DNA of 64,000 bases from G963704535 sp963704535 (lineage in GTDB: Bacteria; Chloroflexota; Chloroflexia; Chloroflexales; Roseiflexaceae), in assembly GCA_963704535.1 (NCBI GenBank), contig OY969916.1, positions 6,820,001 to 6,884,000 of the forward strand, in the 5' to 3' direction. The translations under genes were made by a program, and so were the position numbers. The notes beneath the pieces were generated by a model that was given only the letters and a program-made list of their open reading frames with translations, searched no databases and was not told the DNA's origin. Each line of letters starts with the position of its first letter. Position 1 is the stretch's first letter. Shown piece by piece: positions 36,979-45,689 of the stretch.

Positions 36979-37356
36979 ATGCCAATAGTACGCAAACTCA
37001 GCCCCGGAGAAGTCCAAACGCTCGAATACAAAGGGAAAGGCCAGCGCAAGCTGATCGAGGAGCAATATGATGCGTTCCTGGCCGACTATCAGGCGGACGA
37101 CTACGGCGAAGCCGAACTGACAGAGGACGAAAAGCGGCTAACGGTACGCAACCGCTTCAAAGCGGCGGCAGCGCGGCGCGGGATCGAGCTGACCTTCCAG
37201 CGCACCACAGGGAATACGGTGCGCTTCAAGGTTTCGCCACTCCTGGCTGCGGTCGTTGAGGCGGAAGCCGTGGAAGCAGAACCACCTGTGGCATCCGACG
37301 CGCCGCCGAAGCGACGTGGTGGGCGCAGGAAGGCGTCTGTCGCGTCTGTGGTGTAA
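36979..37356 (+). CDS. Small hypothetical protein with basic tail
   Basis: A 125-residue protein starting MPIVRKLSPGEVQTLEYKGK. The middle is charged and helical (YDAFLADYQADDYGEAELTE); a beta-type segment LTFQRTTGNTVRFKVSP and an Arg/Lys-rich C-terminus (KRRGGRRK) suggest nucleic-acid contact. I do not recognise the family. AAAGGACACGAG precedes the ATG. It stands alone. Confidence 0.55.
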   Translation: MPIVRKLSPGEVQTLEYKGKGQRKLIEEQYDAFLADYQADDYGEAELTEDEKRLTVRNRFKAAAARRGIELTFQRTTGNTVRFKVSPLLAAVVEAEAVEAEPPVASDAPPKRRGGRRKASVASVV

Positions 37357-37701
37357 GGTGTCGCTCGCGCAGGGAGCCATCGAAGGCATGCGGTGGACGC
37401 GACCAGCGGGCTATTTCTGGCGTTGGGTGGCGCAGTGCAGGCACGTGGGCCGAGGGTGTGTTCTTTCACCGGCGGCGTGTGGGCGATTGGTCTATGGGAT
37501 ACTGGACTTGTCAGCTACCCTCGTGCGGTAGGGCAGTGGAGGTAGGTTCCCTTGCGGTCTTGGGGTAGCACGCTGCGCGCCAGTCGCAACGGAGCGTCAC
37601 CGGGCACGTGCTGGTCACAGACAACACGCTGCATGAGCGGACCATCGAGCGGGCTTCGATCGAGGATACGCGAAATCAGCTTGGAGTGTGGTGGAAGTGT
37701 A

Positions 37702-37932
37702 CTACTGGCCTCCCTCAAGCCCCAGCCGCTCGCGTGCTATGGCCTGCTCGCACCAGGTCCGCGCGGCGTCGCTGCTCTGAAACACAACCGGGCTGACGTG
37801 GCGCGCGCCGCCGCCTATCGCCTCAATCGCGGCTTCCCAGTCATGCCTATTCGGCGCCCGCAACGTAATAGCGCGCCAGGTGGGACTGAGTGCTTCCCAG
37901 CGATGGGTTTTGGCATTGTAGGCCCAGGTCAT
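37702..37932 (-). CDS. Small hypothetical protein
   Basis: A 76-residue protein starting MTWAYNAKTHRWEALSPTWR, with Trp-rich ends and the helix SSDAARTWCEQAIARER. GAGGACC lies just upstream of the ATG. No family is recognised. The surrounding 37.36-38.17 kb stretch otherwise shows no convincing gene. Confidence 0.45.
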   Translation of the reverse strand: MTWAYNAKTHRWEALSPTWRAITLRAPNRHDWEAAIEAIGGGARHVSPVVFQSSDAARTWCEQAIARERLGLEGGQ

Positions 37933-38177
37933 AGGTCCTCTAATGTTATCGAGTTACATCTTTGGTCAGGCACTACGCGGATTTCCATGCCGAGTCTGCG
38001 CTCTAAATATTAGAGTACGCGGTTTAGGATTAGAGAAAGCATATTCCACCAAACATCTGCATTTATCCATAACCGCATCCTAATGCGGAATTACACTATG
38101 CCTCAGTATCACCTCGTTCGCAGTTATCCGCCTCGTAGGCTACATGTTGACTACATTTTCGCTTGATTCGACATACT

Positions 38178-39448
38178 CAGTAGATCACAGGTTTGATTAG
38201 GAGGACATAAAATGTAGGTTCGCTGATTGCAGCAGGGATCTTCCAAAGCCGAAAGGAGGACCCTGATGCGCGAACCTACATCCAGCCAGCCGATTTGCCT
38301 GACCGACCAGCAGACCTTGCATGATACCATACTCGTGGGGCAGCAGCACATCCCACTCAGCGCCAATGGCTATCGTTGCCAGACTGATGATTTGTGGCGC
38401 ATTTTGCTGGCTGCCGCCGCAAACAAGACCACCATCGAGGCCACCTGTGCTGATTTGGAACGTGCGCCCGATGCCAATACTGTGCGCGGCTATTTGAATG
38501 AGCAGTTGCCGCCCTCTGCTATACCCAAGCTGGAACAGCAGTTGAATGACTTGTTGCGTAGCTTGCTCCCCGACTGGCTGCGTGCTCGTCCACAAGAGAT
38601 CGCGGTTGACTTCCACGATGAACCCTACTATGGCCGCGACCATCCCGATGATGTGGACAATTGGGTCTGTCGTGGCGAAGCAAGGGCAGGTACCACGCGC
38701 TTTTATCGCTGTGCGACCGCTTATCTGTTGCGGCAGGATGTGCGGCTGACGCTGGCAGTCGTGTTTATCAAGCCCAAAATGGACAAGGTCAGCGTGCTGG
38801 CGAGCTTGCTCAAAGCACTCAAGGACGCTGACCTGACCATCAAGTGCTTGTACGCAGATAAGGCGTTTTGTAGCATTGAGGTCGTGCGCTACTTGAAGAG
38901 CCAGCGCATTGCGGCCATTATTGCCATGCCGATACGTGGCAAGCAGGGCGGCACGCGCAAGCTGTGTCGCGGAGGCAAGAGCCATTGGACCAGCTATACG
39001 ATGCAGAGTGCTGAACACGGCAGCATCAGGGTGGTGGTGGCGGTGGTGCGTACCTATCAACGCCGCCGTTCGGGGCAGCGACATCTGTGCTGGTTGCTGT
39101 ACGTGTGCCTGCAAATAAGCGGAAAGGTGGTGCGGGTGAGGCGACGGTATCGGCGCCGGTTTGGGATAGAGAGTGGCTACCGACTGATGGAGCAGGTGCG
39201 AGCGCGCACGACCTCGCCGAACCCGGCGCTGCGCTTCCTGTTGATGGGAGTGGCGTTGTTGATTGTGAATGTGTGGATACGTTTGCATTGGCTGTTCCTG
39301 CGACTGAGGGGGCGAGGACCACGGCGCGTCGCGCGCTGGCGCTTTCGACTGGAGCGCATGACGCGCTTTCTGATACACGCGATTGAGCGTTTCTATGGCG
39401 TCGTCACCATCGTCAAGCCAGCACCTATTTAACATCTGTGATCTACTG
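38178..39448 (+). mobile_element. ISH3-like insertion sequence with 5-bp target duplication
   Basis: The perfect 13-bp inverted repeats CAGTAGATCACAG (38178-38190) and CTGTGATCTACTG (39436-39448) bound a single transposase gene. The direct repeat ATACT flanks the element on both sides (38173-38177 and 39449-39453), a 5-bp duplication as made by ISH3-type elements. With intact ends, gene and duplication, this is probably a recent, complete copy. Confidence 0.9.
38266..39432 (+). CDS. ISH3-like transposase
   Basis: A 388-residue DDE transposase. ATG 38266 is chosen because AAAGGAGG sits just upstream; an in-frame CAG-CAG extension to 38227 is not needed. The motifs AVDFHDEPYYG, KCLYADKAF (second Asp) and RFGIESGYRLMEQ (Glu) fit the catalytic triad of ISH3/IS4-type enzymes. 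The C-terminus is Arg-rich and hydrophobic. The frame is intact. Confidence 0.85.
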   Translation: MREPTSSQPICLTDQQTLHDTILVGQQHIPLSANGYRCQTDDLWRILLAAAANKTTIEATCADLERAPDANTVRGYLNEQLPPSAIPKLEQQLNDLLRSLLPDWLRARPQEIAVDFHDEPYYGRDHPDDVDNWVCRGEARAGTTRFYRCATAYLLRQDVRLTLAVVFIKPKMDKVSVLASLLKALKDADLTIKCLYADKAFCSIEVVRYLKSQRIAAIIAMPIRGKQGGTRKLCRGGKSHWTSYTMQSAEHGSIRVVVAVVRTYQRRRSGQRHLCWLLYVCLQISGKVVRVRRRYRRRFGIESGYRLMEQVRARTTSPNPALRFLLMGVALLIVNVWIRLHWLFLRLRGRGPRRVARWRFRLERMTRFLIHAIERFYGVVTIVKPAPI

Positions 39449-39464
39449 ATACTGACTGATTCAT

Positions 39465-40518
39465 TCAAGCTTTGCCCGCCCGCAAGCACTCCTTGCATTT
39501 ACACGTGTTGTTCGCCCTGTTAAGATACCACCATTCATCTGTTTCGCGGCCACAGATCATGCAGGTAGGCAGTGGTTTAGTATCATTGGGCGTCTGCTCT
39601 CTCCATTCCTCTTCACGAAATTTCTTCCAATCCAGGGCGGGAAAAGAGCCAACATTCGATGCTCGTGAAGCACCCGGCGACTGGGCAATACGATAATGCT
39701 CGTGCTGGGAGCTATCTGATTGTGGTTTCACCTCCGCTGGTTGAGCTTGCTTGAGCTGCTGCAACTGCTCAGGCTCGCCAGGATGGACAAAGTCGCCTGT
39801 CTTCGGTGAAACCAATACTGTAGCAAGATCGTGGCCCATTTCATGGCCTTTGAAAACCTGTGGCGCGTGGACTTGTTGGAGATACCTATATGTCGTCAAC
39901 TCCTCTTTGTCGTAATCTAGAAAGTGAATGGATCTTCCCCGCGCAAATCGCACCCCCTGGTAGATCTGATCATACGCCGACTTCATGCATAAAATCGCGT
40001 TGTGTTGTATTCAATAGCACACGAGCGGATTCAAGTTCATCTCTGTGGAGCGCGTCGATAACAAAGACCCAATTGACCCTTGCATGTAGATACTCGAACA
40101 TCTCGCGGAGATGTTGGCGAAGTTGGGACTCGATGCCCCTATCAACAATCCAATACACAATTGGGCCGCCATCACGATCAACCCAGCAGTCTATCGGGCG
40201 AGGCAGAGAGACCTCTTCTGTCTTTTTCTCCAGGGTAACGGCCTTCTCCCCAAACTTCTTGATCAGCCACCTGTAAAGCACTGCTCGCGTCTTTAGGAGC
40301 GCCGGAGACTCGCTCTGATAGGGGCAGTCCTGCCTATGCTTGTGAGAGAAGTGCCAGCGCCTATAATCGCCCGCTCGAACCCGAACAGGCTGGTGGCACT
40401 CTTGGCATACGAGGAAGTCTTGCCTATCGAGGTGGCGAAGATCATCGAGGCGGTCTTCCCAATCATCATCGAGAATGATGATCTCTTCACCAGTCTGATT
40501 GTGTATAGCCTTATACAT
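39465..40518 (-). pseudogene. CoiA-like nuclease/competence-type protein split in two frames
   Basis: The first frame (40518-39970, 182 residues) has an N-terminal zinc-finger-like FLVCQECHQPVRVRAGDYRR followed by WHFSHKH, and a CoiA-like nuclease core with PIDCWVDRDGGPIVYWIVDR. The second (39986-39465, 173 residues) continues with YDQIYQGVRFARGRSIHFLD and ends in a C4 zinc ribbon (CMICGRETDEWWY, CKCKEC). The two overlap by 17 bp; a one-base change near 39970-39985 would fuse them into about 345 residues, as in CoiA-like proteins. Natural overlapping genes are possible since the second starts with ATG. The ISH3-like element ends 16 bp after the stop. Confidence 0.6.
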
Positions 40519-40590
40519 CGCGAAATCCGGTGGTAGAACGACATCGATAGTATTGTAGCACGGCGTAAAGCTCGCCGATCTCGGTGTCAG

Positions 40591-40790
40591 TCAGGCGCTC
40601 GGCGTGATCGTGCGCCCGACCCACACGCGCTCGTAGACCGCATCGGCGAACGCGACCAACTCGGCGAGTGTGTCGATCTCGGTGATACTCTCGGCGGTGG
40701 TGAGCAGGTAGCCGTCGCCTCGCCTGATTGTGTGGTAGCCGGCCTGAGAGAGCTTCCAGAGCGCCCGCTCCTGGCGGTCGTGGTCGTCAT
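40591..40790 (-). pseudogene. Small gene coupled to the NACHT gene, frameshifted at its start
   Basis: AAGGAGG and an ATGA overlap with the NACHT stop mark an obvious start at 40790, but that frame gives MTTTTARSGR and low-quality Ser/Arg sequence. The neighbouring frame gives a convincing small domain: RQERALWKLSQAGYHTIRRG, DGYLLTTAESITEIDTLAEL, and VWVGRTITPSA to a stop at 40591. A one-base slip within the first eight codons would join them, giving about 66 residues. Alternatively an upstream ATG overlapping the NACHT gene is used. The function is unknown. Confidence 0.45.
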
Positions 40791-42850
40791 GGGGCCTCCT
40801 TGTCGGCCGGTGGCGCACTCTCATGGAGGGAGGCGAAGTACTCCAGCAGCAGGCGGTGGACGAAGATGTAGCCGCCGCCGACCTTGCGTAGCAGGATGCG
40901 GTCGGCGCACTCGTCGAGGAAAGGGACAAGACGCAGAGGGAGGGAGCCGTTGCGGTAGAGCAGCCAGCGCAGGGTGTAGTGTTGGATAACAGCACGGCCA
41001 CCATAGTCTAACCCACCGCCTAGCCCGCCAGCCAGCACGACGACCACCACGCCACTCAGTCCACCGACCAACCCGCCGCCCAGTCCACCCACCAATCCAC
41101 CCACCAATCCACCACCTAGTCCGAAGACCAGCCCACCGCCCACTGCGAAGATTAATGCGCTTCGGATTGACCGGCGGATGCCCTGGTTCGGCGTGGCTTT
41201 CACCTCAAGGTCGCTACTGCCCAGCCCGCCGACAAGTCCGACAGCTAGCCCACCGACCAGCCCACCGACCACCCCGAAGATTAACCCGCCGACCAGCCCA
41301 ATAGCCAGCACGACGGCCAGCCCGATAGCCAGCACGACGGCCAACCTACCGCCCACCCTGCCGATCAACTCTGACCTTGCGCGTGACCAAGACCAGCGTA
41401 GTGTCTCAACAACCACTATTTCGGATCGCTGACTGACCAGTCCACCGACCAACCCGAAGATTAACCCGCTGGCCAGCCCGATAGCCAGCCCGAAGATTAA
41501 CCCGCCGGTCAGCCCGACAGCCAGCCCGAAGATTAACCCGCCGAGAAGGCGAACATGCCGTGCGTAGTGTCGTTGCTGTCGCTGTGGGAGCAAATCAGGT
41601 TGCATCCGCTCGATATAGAATATCGTCTGGTTGCGTTGTACCATCTTGTCTGCCAGCCATGAGAGCCAGGATGTCGTTTGTTGCGCGGTGTAGCCTGTAT
41701 CTTTGCGCCGTCGCTTGAACATCGCTACAATGTAGGCACCAAACAGATGCGACCGCCTCTCCTCCAGTGTGCCTGTAACTAGCACCTCCTCCACAGATTT
41801 CCCCACGTATGCCAGAGCCACAATAGTGAGCATCAGCGGGGTATCTAACAACTCACCCAATACTGTATCATCGCATAATGCGGCCCGCACCCCTGCCAGT
41901 TTCTCGCCCGCGCGCTCAAGGTACCCATCAACCTGCGGCTGCGTGAGCGCCTGGGCCACCACTGCGCCCTGAAGCCGGAGCTTGACCGTCAGTGACTCGT
42001 AGTCCGCGACACGACTACATACCGCCAGTGGCACCAGACCATGCTCCTCCCGATAGGTGTTGATCGCCGCCACGCAGTTGCCGCGCACTTCGGCAGCCAC
42101 CTCATCCAAACCACCCAGTAGCGGCAACACCTCATCCGAATCGATCCACGTCTGGGCGACCTTACGCGGCACATCGTACTTGGTGTTCAACTCCTCGATG
42201 AGCCATTCGTTCAGCGGTCGTCGCTTCTCAGCCCACGACGACAGATTGAACACGACGGGGATCGGATGTCCTTCATCGTCCTCGGCGCGAGCAATCAGGT
42301 CGCGGGCCAATTCGAGCAGGAGCGTTGTCTTGCCGGCACCCGGCGCACCCAGGATGAGCAGCGCGCCGTCCATCTGCTCGAAGACCGTGATGATGGGAGT
42401 ACCGGATAGCAGCGGGCGGGGTGGGCGACGGAGTTCTTGCACCAGGGCATTCAGGGGCATAGCGACCGCATTAGGATGCTCAGTCAGGTCGAGTGCGATC
42501 CGCAACTCGTTGGCGAGCGACTGGTCGAGGAGACCTTCAATCCAGATGGTTCGCACTCGCTTCAGCATCGCCTGGCGATTGCGCTGCTCCGTCGTTGATC
42601 GCCCTGTGCTCTGAGCAATGGGGCGCGGCCGATCATCCACATGGTCGGCGACACTCGTCTCGGCGTCACGCAGCAGCGCCTTGATCTGCGCGATTTCCCT
42701 GCGGGCCTCATCGATGCCGCCCTCGATATGCGCGGGGAGATGGCCAGCAGAGAAGTGCGCCGCCTGCCGGAGGAGGTGCGCCAGCGCCCGGCGGTGGGTC
42801 GCCAGTAGCACCTGTTGTTGATCTATTTCTTCTGGACTCAGTCTGACCAT
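40787..42850 (-). CDS. NACHT-domain STAND NTPase with Gly-rich multi-pass membrane tail
   Basis: A 687-residue protein. After a helical N-terminus (residues 1-130) comes the NACHT core: Walker A LGAPGAGKTTLLLE near residue 168, Walker B-like EVLPLLGGLDEVA near 240, and sensor-type AVCSRVADYE. Residues about 440-640 are an unusual run of hydrophobic repeats such as GLIFGLAVGLTGG and GGLVGGLVGGLGG, probably many short membrane helices packed through glycines. Bacterial NACHT proteins include anti-phage sensors, but those usually end in solvent-exposed repeats; a membrane end suggests membrane disruption or a membrane-localised sensor (inference). A small coupled gene follows. Confidence 0.75.
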   Translation of the reverse strand: MVRLSPEEIDQQQVLLATHRRALAHLLRQAAHFSAGHLPAHIEGGIDEARREIAQIKALLRDAETSVADHVDDRPRPIAQSTGRSTTEQRNRQAMLKRVRTIWIEGLLDQSLANELRIALDLTEHPNAVAMPLNALVQELRRPPRPLLSGTPIITVFEQMDGALLILGAPGAGKTTLLLELARDLIARAEDDEGHPIPVVFNLSSWAEKRRPLNEWLIEELNTKYDVPRKVAQTWIDSDEVLPLLGGLDEVAAEVRGNCVAAINTYREEHGLVPLAVCSRVADYESLTVKLRLQGAVVAQALTQPQVDGYLERAGEKLAGVRAALCDDTVLGELLDTPLMLTIVALAYVGKSVEEVLVTGTLEERRSHLFGAYIVAMFKRRRKDTGYTAQQTTSWLSWLADKMVQRNQTIFYIERMQPDLLPQRQQRHYARHVRLLGGLIFGLAVGLTGGLIFGLAIGLASGLIFGLVGGLVSQRSEIVVVETLRWSWSRARSELIGRVGGRLAVVLAIGLAVVLAIGLVGGLIFGVVGGLVGGLAVGLVGGLGSSDLEVKATPNQGIRRSIRSALIFAVGGGLVFGLGGGLVGGLVGGLGGGLVGGLSGVVVVVLAGGLGGGLDYGGRAVIQHYTLRWLLYRNGSLPLRLVPFLDECADRILLRKVGGGYIFVHRLLLEYFASLHESAPPADKEAP

Positions 42851-42954
42851 TAGTTCAGGACGACAGCAGGGCGCCGTGCCGCAGGGAGCACCTTACCAGG
42901 AGGCGAGCGAGATGCTACTATGGGGGCAGGCGCAACGCCAACGAATACACGGAA

Positions 42955-42992
42955 GCCCGCCTCTATCGGCCAAGCAAGGGGGCGGGTTTTTC
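42955..42992. terminator. GC hairpin with T-run of unclear use
   Basis: CCCGCC at 42956-42961 pairs with GGCGGG at 42981-42986, followed on the plus strand by TTTTT. This is the form of an intrinsic terminator for plus-strand transcription, but no plus-strand gene lies before it. Read on the minus strand it would be a structured element in the leader of the NACHT mRNA. It may mark a short RNA or a leader switch. Confidence 0.4.
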
Positions 42993-43001
42993 GTTAGGTT
43001 G

Positions 43002-43010
43002 AGTATAGCA
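43002..43010 (-). promoter_or_regulatory. Extended -10 element for the NACHT gene
   Basis: The reverse complement reads TGCTATACT, identical to the elements at 20109 and 43085. It lies about 150 bp upstream of the NACHT start, leaving a long leader that contains the 42955-42992 hairpin. Confidence 0.4.
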
Positions 43011-43084
43011 CAGCCCGATCGTCGGAACTTCCCTTCCGATCGACACCTGGAACCCGGAACCTGGAACCTGGAACCGGATAGATC

Positions 43085-43093
43085 TGCTATACT
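43085..43093 (+). promoter_or_regulatory. Extended -10 element before the response regulator
   Basis: TGCTATACT in the context GATCTGCTATACT, the same 13 bp found upstream of the TGT operon. It is 160 bp upstream of the response regulator start. Just before it (43048-43078) lies a short degenerate tandem run of CTGGAAC(C) units. Confidence 0.4.
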
Positions 43094-43253
43094 ATTGCTA
43101 CCGCGTTCGCCCTGTTGCCGGTGTTTGGTGCCCCGTCTGCCCCTGGTGCCTCGTCTGCTGCTCCCGTATCTGCGGGCCGCGCTCGCCCCGTTTCGTCATG
43201 GGGTGCGATTCGACCGTTTGCCCGCTTGGCGCCCCCGCTTGTGGTTTGGAGGG

Positions 43254-43682
43254 ATGATGGGACGAATCTGTGTGGTCGATGATGATGCCGCGGTACGAGC
43301 CTGGCTCGTCGATGCCTTGCTGGATGATGGGCATGATCTGGTAAGTGCTGCTGATGGAGCCGCAGCGCTGTTCCTGCTTGAGCAGATGCAGCCGCTGCCC
43401 GATCTCATCCTGTTGGATCTGCTGATGCCCATGCTGGATGGTCGTGCCTTTCGGCTGCGCCAGCTTGACCACCCGCGCCTGGCGACGATTCCGGTGGTCT
43501 TGATCTCGGCGGCCCGTGATCTCGCGGGCGGTGCCGCAGACCTGTGCATTCCCGAATATCTCGCCAAGCCGCTGCGGCTCGACCTGTTGCTCGATACCGT
43601 TGCCCGCTATTGTGACGACGGCCCACCGATGCACGAGGATGCGCGGGTGTGGCAACTTGATCAGCGCATGGCCTGTGGGTAG
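43254..43682 (+). CDS. Single-domain response regulator (CheY-like receiver)
   Basis: A 142-residue receiver domain. It has the acidic pair VVDDD after the first strand, the phospho-acceptor Asp in DLILLDLLMPMLDG, IPVVLISAA, and the late Lys in YLAKPLRLD. No output domain follows, so it would act by protein contacts or in a phosphorelay. Start choice is ATG 43254 or 43257 behind GGAGGG; the open frame continues upstream but that part has no protein-like features. No kinase is nearby. Confidence 0.85.
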   Translation: MMGRICVVDDDAAVRAWLVDALLDDGHDLVSAADGAAALFLLEQMQPLPDLILLDLLMPMLDGRAFRLRQLDHPRLATIPVVLISAARDLAGGAADLCIPEYLAKPLRLDLLLDTVARYCDDGPPMHEDARVWQLDQRMACG

Positions 43683-43833
43683 GGACGGCATCGGAAGGAG
43701 AATGCCTAACACGGATGATGAGGGAGGTCCAACCAAAGCTATTCCTTCAGGCATCAGGAACGGCCCAACTGCCACGGCCCAATCGAGCAGCCCGGCCAGG
43801 GGATGCGCAGCCAGTCGCTCGTGGTGACACCCA

Positions 43834-43971
43834 CTAGCTCGCCGCCCAGCCGACCGCTTCGATTGCCTCATCGATCGTCGTCGCCGGTGTTCCATCATCG
43901 AGCGTGCCCGGCCGGCTGGCTTCCAATGCCAGCAGCGCTGCGGAAACGGCATGAGGCAGATCGGCCGCTGC
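43834..43971 (-). pseudogene. C-terminal gene remnant
   Basis: A 45-residue open stretch on the minus strand reads like a protein end (HAVSAALLALEASRPGTLDD, then IDEAIEAVGWAAS and a stop) but begins directly after a stop with no start codon. The family is not recognised. The rest of 43.69-44.12 kb shows nothing convincing. Confidence 0.25.
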
Positions 43972-44128
43972 CTACCTAATGGCACGTTCATGTGTGTACG
44001 GGGAAGGTATTGTTGCTTATGGCCCCAAAATGCCTGAATCGTTATCATATCCTTATCATGGCTTCCTAGTGAGCTAGGGGGCAACAAGGAATGCGAAACT
44101 GGCTCTAGCCAGCCTGTGCTACTATTGC

Positions 44129-44134
44129 TATAAT
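44129..44134 (+). promoter_or_regulatory. Extended -10 promoter for the 44.2-kb orphan gene
   Basis: TATAAT preceded by TGC (TGCTATAAT) lies 58 bp upstream of the ATG at 44193 in AT-rich DNA. The gene also has GGAGAG 6 bp before its ATG. Confidence 0.45.
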
Positions 44135-44192
44135 TGATCTCATTACACAATATACGTATCTATTCCAAGATCCTTAAATTACGGAGAGTATT

Positions 44193-45170
44193 ATGACATC
44201 TCATCAGAATTCAGACGCCGCACCGGGATGGGTAGGCGGATTCGCCGCATCAAATCCCGCGTTTGCCTATCCAGATCCAAACCTTACATCGTTGCCAATG
44301 TTGGAGAATATGGCCAACATTGATTTACTTCAACGCCAGCAGGGAGTGAAGTGGCCCGAGTTCAGTTGGGAGACCATTCAAGGAAACCCCGATTCCCGGT
44401 GTTTTCAAATGTTCTCCCCCTACATATCCAGGCTCGGTTACACCGATACCGGGAGAGTATATTCGATCATATGTCCCCAGCAAGGTGCTTGCTCTCCTTC
44501 ATTAGGGTGCATGAATGTAGAAGTTACTGTTACCGGACAGAGGGGTTGGGTTGACGAGACAAATCGGGAGATCGCGGCTGATATGACCGTCGAAGGTACG
44601 ATCTGGTTTAGTCCGAGTGCGCACGAAAATCCGCTCGTTAAGCTTTTATGGCAGATGTTTAAGAATAAAAAGCTCCCCTTTCCCTCGGAAAAAGCAAACG
44701 GGATTAAGGTCTCCACCCATAAGTTCAAAGACCCCGGGCAATCCATCTTTCCAGTTCGGACTGGCGAAACCACGCTATTTACAAGTCCTGACTTTGCCAA
44801 GCACCCGGATGCATGGGCAGTTGGAAATGTGGAAGTAGAGATCGGCCCAATCAAAAAGACGGGTTATCCTATCGTCGATGAGTTTAACGAACTCGTCATG
44901 GAAGCTTTCAACGTGGCTTCCGGCAACATCCTACAGTCCGGCAACTTGTTGAGTTGGAACGTCTGGTTCACGGCGCCCGAACTCATAAACAAGGAAGAGT
45001 GGAGGACCCACGCAGAGAGGTGGCGGAAATCCATCGATGCGGACCATGGAAGCCCCACTGGTCCTGGAACACAGGTGAGGTACTTCGATGGTTCCCCCTT
45101 CAAACCCGGCGAGGAGGTAATAGAGGAAGAGATCGATAAAATTCTTGTTTACTTAAAAAAGCACCTTTAG
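44193..45170 (+). CDS. Orphan protein of unknown function
   Basis: A 325-residue soluble protein with no signal peptide or membrane helix. It is rich in Pro, Trp and Phe, with three Cys close together (IICPQQGACSPSLGCMNVEV), a lipid-transfer- or polyketide-cyclase-like beta segment (ADMTVEGTIWFSPSAHEN), and an acidic Lys/Glu-rich C-terminus (EEVIEEEIDKILVYLKK). Base composition is lower in GC than its neighbours. I do not recognise the family. It has its own promoter-like element and is flanked on both sides by gene remnants, which suggests acquisition. Confidence 0.6.
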   Translation: MTSHQNSDAAPGWVGGFAASNPAFAYPDPNLTSLPMLENMANIDLLQRQQGVKWPEFSWETIQGNPDSRCFQMFSPYISRLGYTDTGRVYSIICPQQGACSPSLGCMNVEVTVTGQRGWVDETNREIAADMTVEGTIWFSPSAHENPLVKLLWQMFKNKKLPFPSEKANGIKVSTHKFKDPGQSIFPVRTGETTLFTSPDFAKHPDAWAVGNVEVEIGPIKKTGYPIVDEFNELVMEAFNVASGNILQSGNLLSWNVWFTAPELINKEEWRTHAERWRKSIDADHGSPTGPGTQVRYFDGSPFKPGEEVIEEEIDKILVYLKKHL

Positions 45171-45441
45171 CCTGCCTTATTCACAAATGTGCGGGGGCTG
45201 GCCTCTTTCGAGGAATGCACAAGGCCAGACCCTGCACATCCATACTGGGATAACACCCCCTTCGCCGCGCTGCTGCTCCCAGGCCGCCAGGCTGGCGTCC
45301 GCATCGCCAATCACGTCGTCGCAGACTGGGAACAGGGCGGCGCGCAGAGCCTGGACGCGCCATCGTGCTCCTTCATCGAGCGGCTTGCGGCTGCCTTGAA
45401 CACCGCATCGACACCGCTTATCCAGCGCAACCTCGCGGAGG

Positions 45442-45552
45442 TCAGTCGGCGACGAGCGGCGCCTGCCAGGGGTCGATGAGCAGGTGCGAAACGGCGACGG
45501 CTTCGAGCATCGAGCGCTCGGCCGCCGTGGCGATACCTGAGAAATAGCATTG
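45442..45552 (-). pseudogene. C-terminal gene remnant
   Basis: A 36-residue open stretch reads FSGIATAAERSMLEAVAVSH and LLIDPWQAPLVAD before a TGA at 45444-45442, clearly protein-like, but it starts just after a stop. On the plus strand at 45230-45440 another stretch (WDNTPFAALLLPGRQAGVRI) may be a different remnant. Both lie next to the IS66-type element. The families are not recognised. Confidence 0.25.
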
Positions 45553-45689
45553 CTACACCTCACCAGCAGAGGGTGAACGCTGTTGCTCCCCCCATCCTGA
45601 CGCAACTCGCGCCGGAGTGCGGCGGCCAAGGCCAGCCCTGGCCGCTCGCCGAGGACGACCAACGAGGGATAACGTAAGCCGGCGCCAAG

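Noticed and set aside
41000..41540. Satellite-like DNA repeat
   Set aside because: The repetition follows the Gly-Leu-Val-Gly-Gly codons of the NACHT membrane tail in an unbroken frame.
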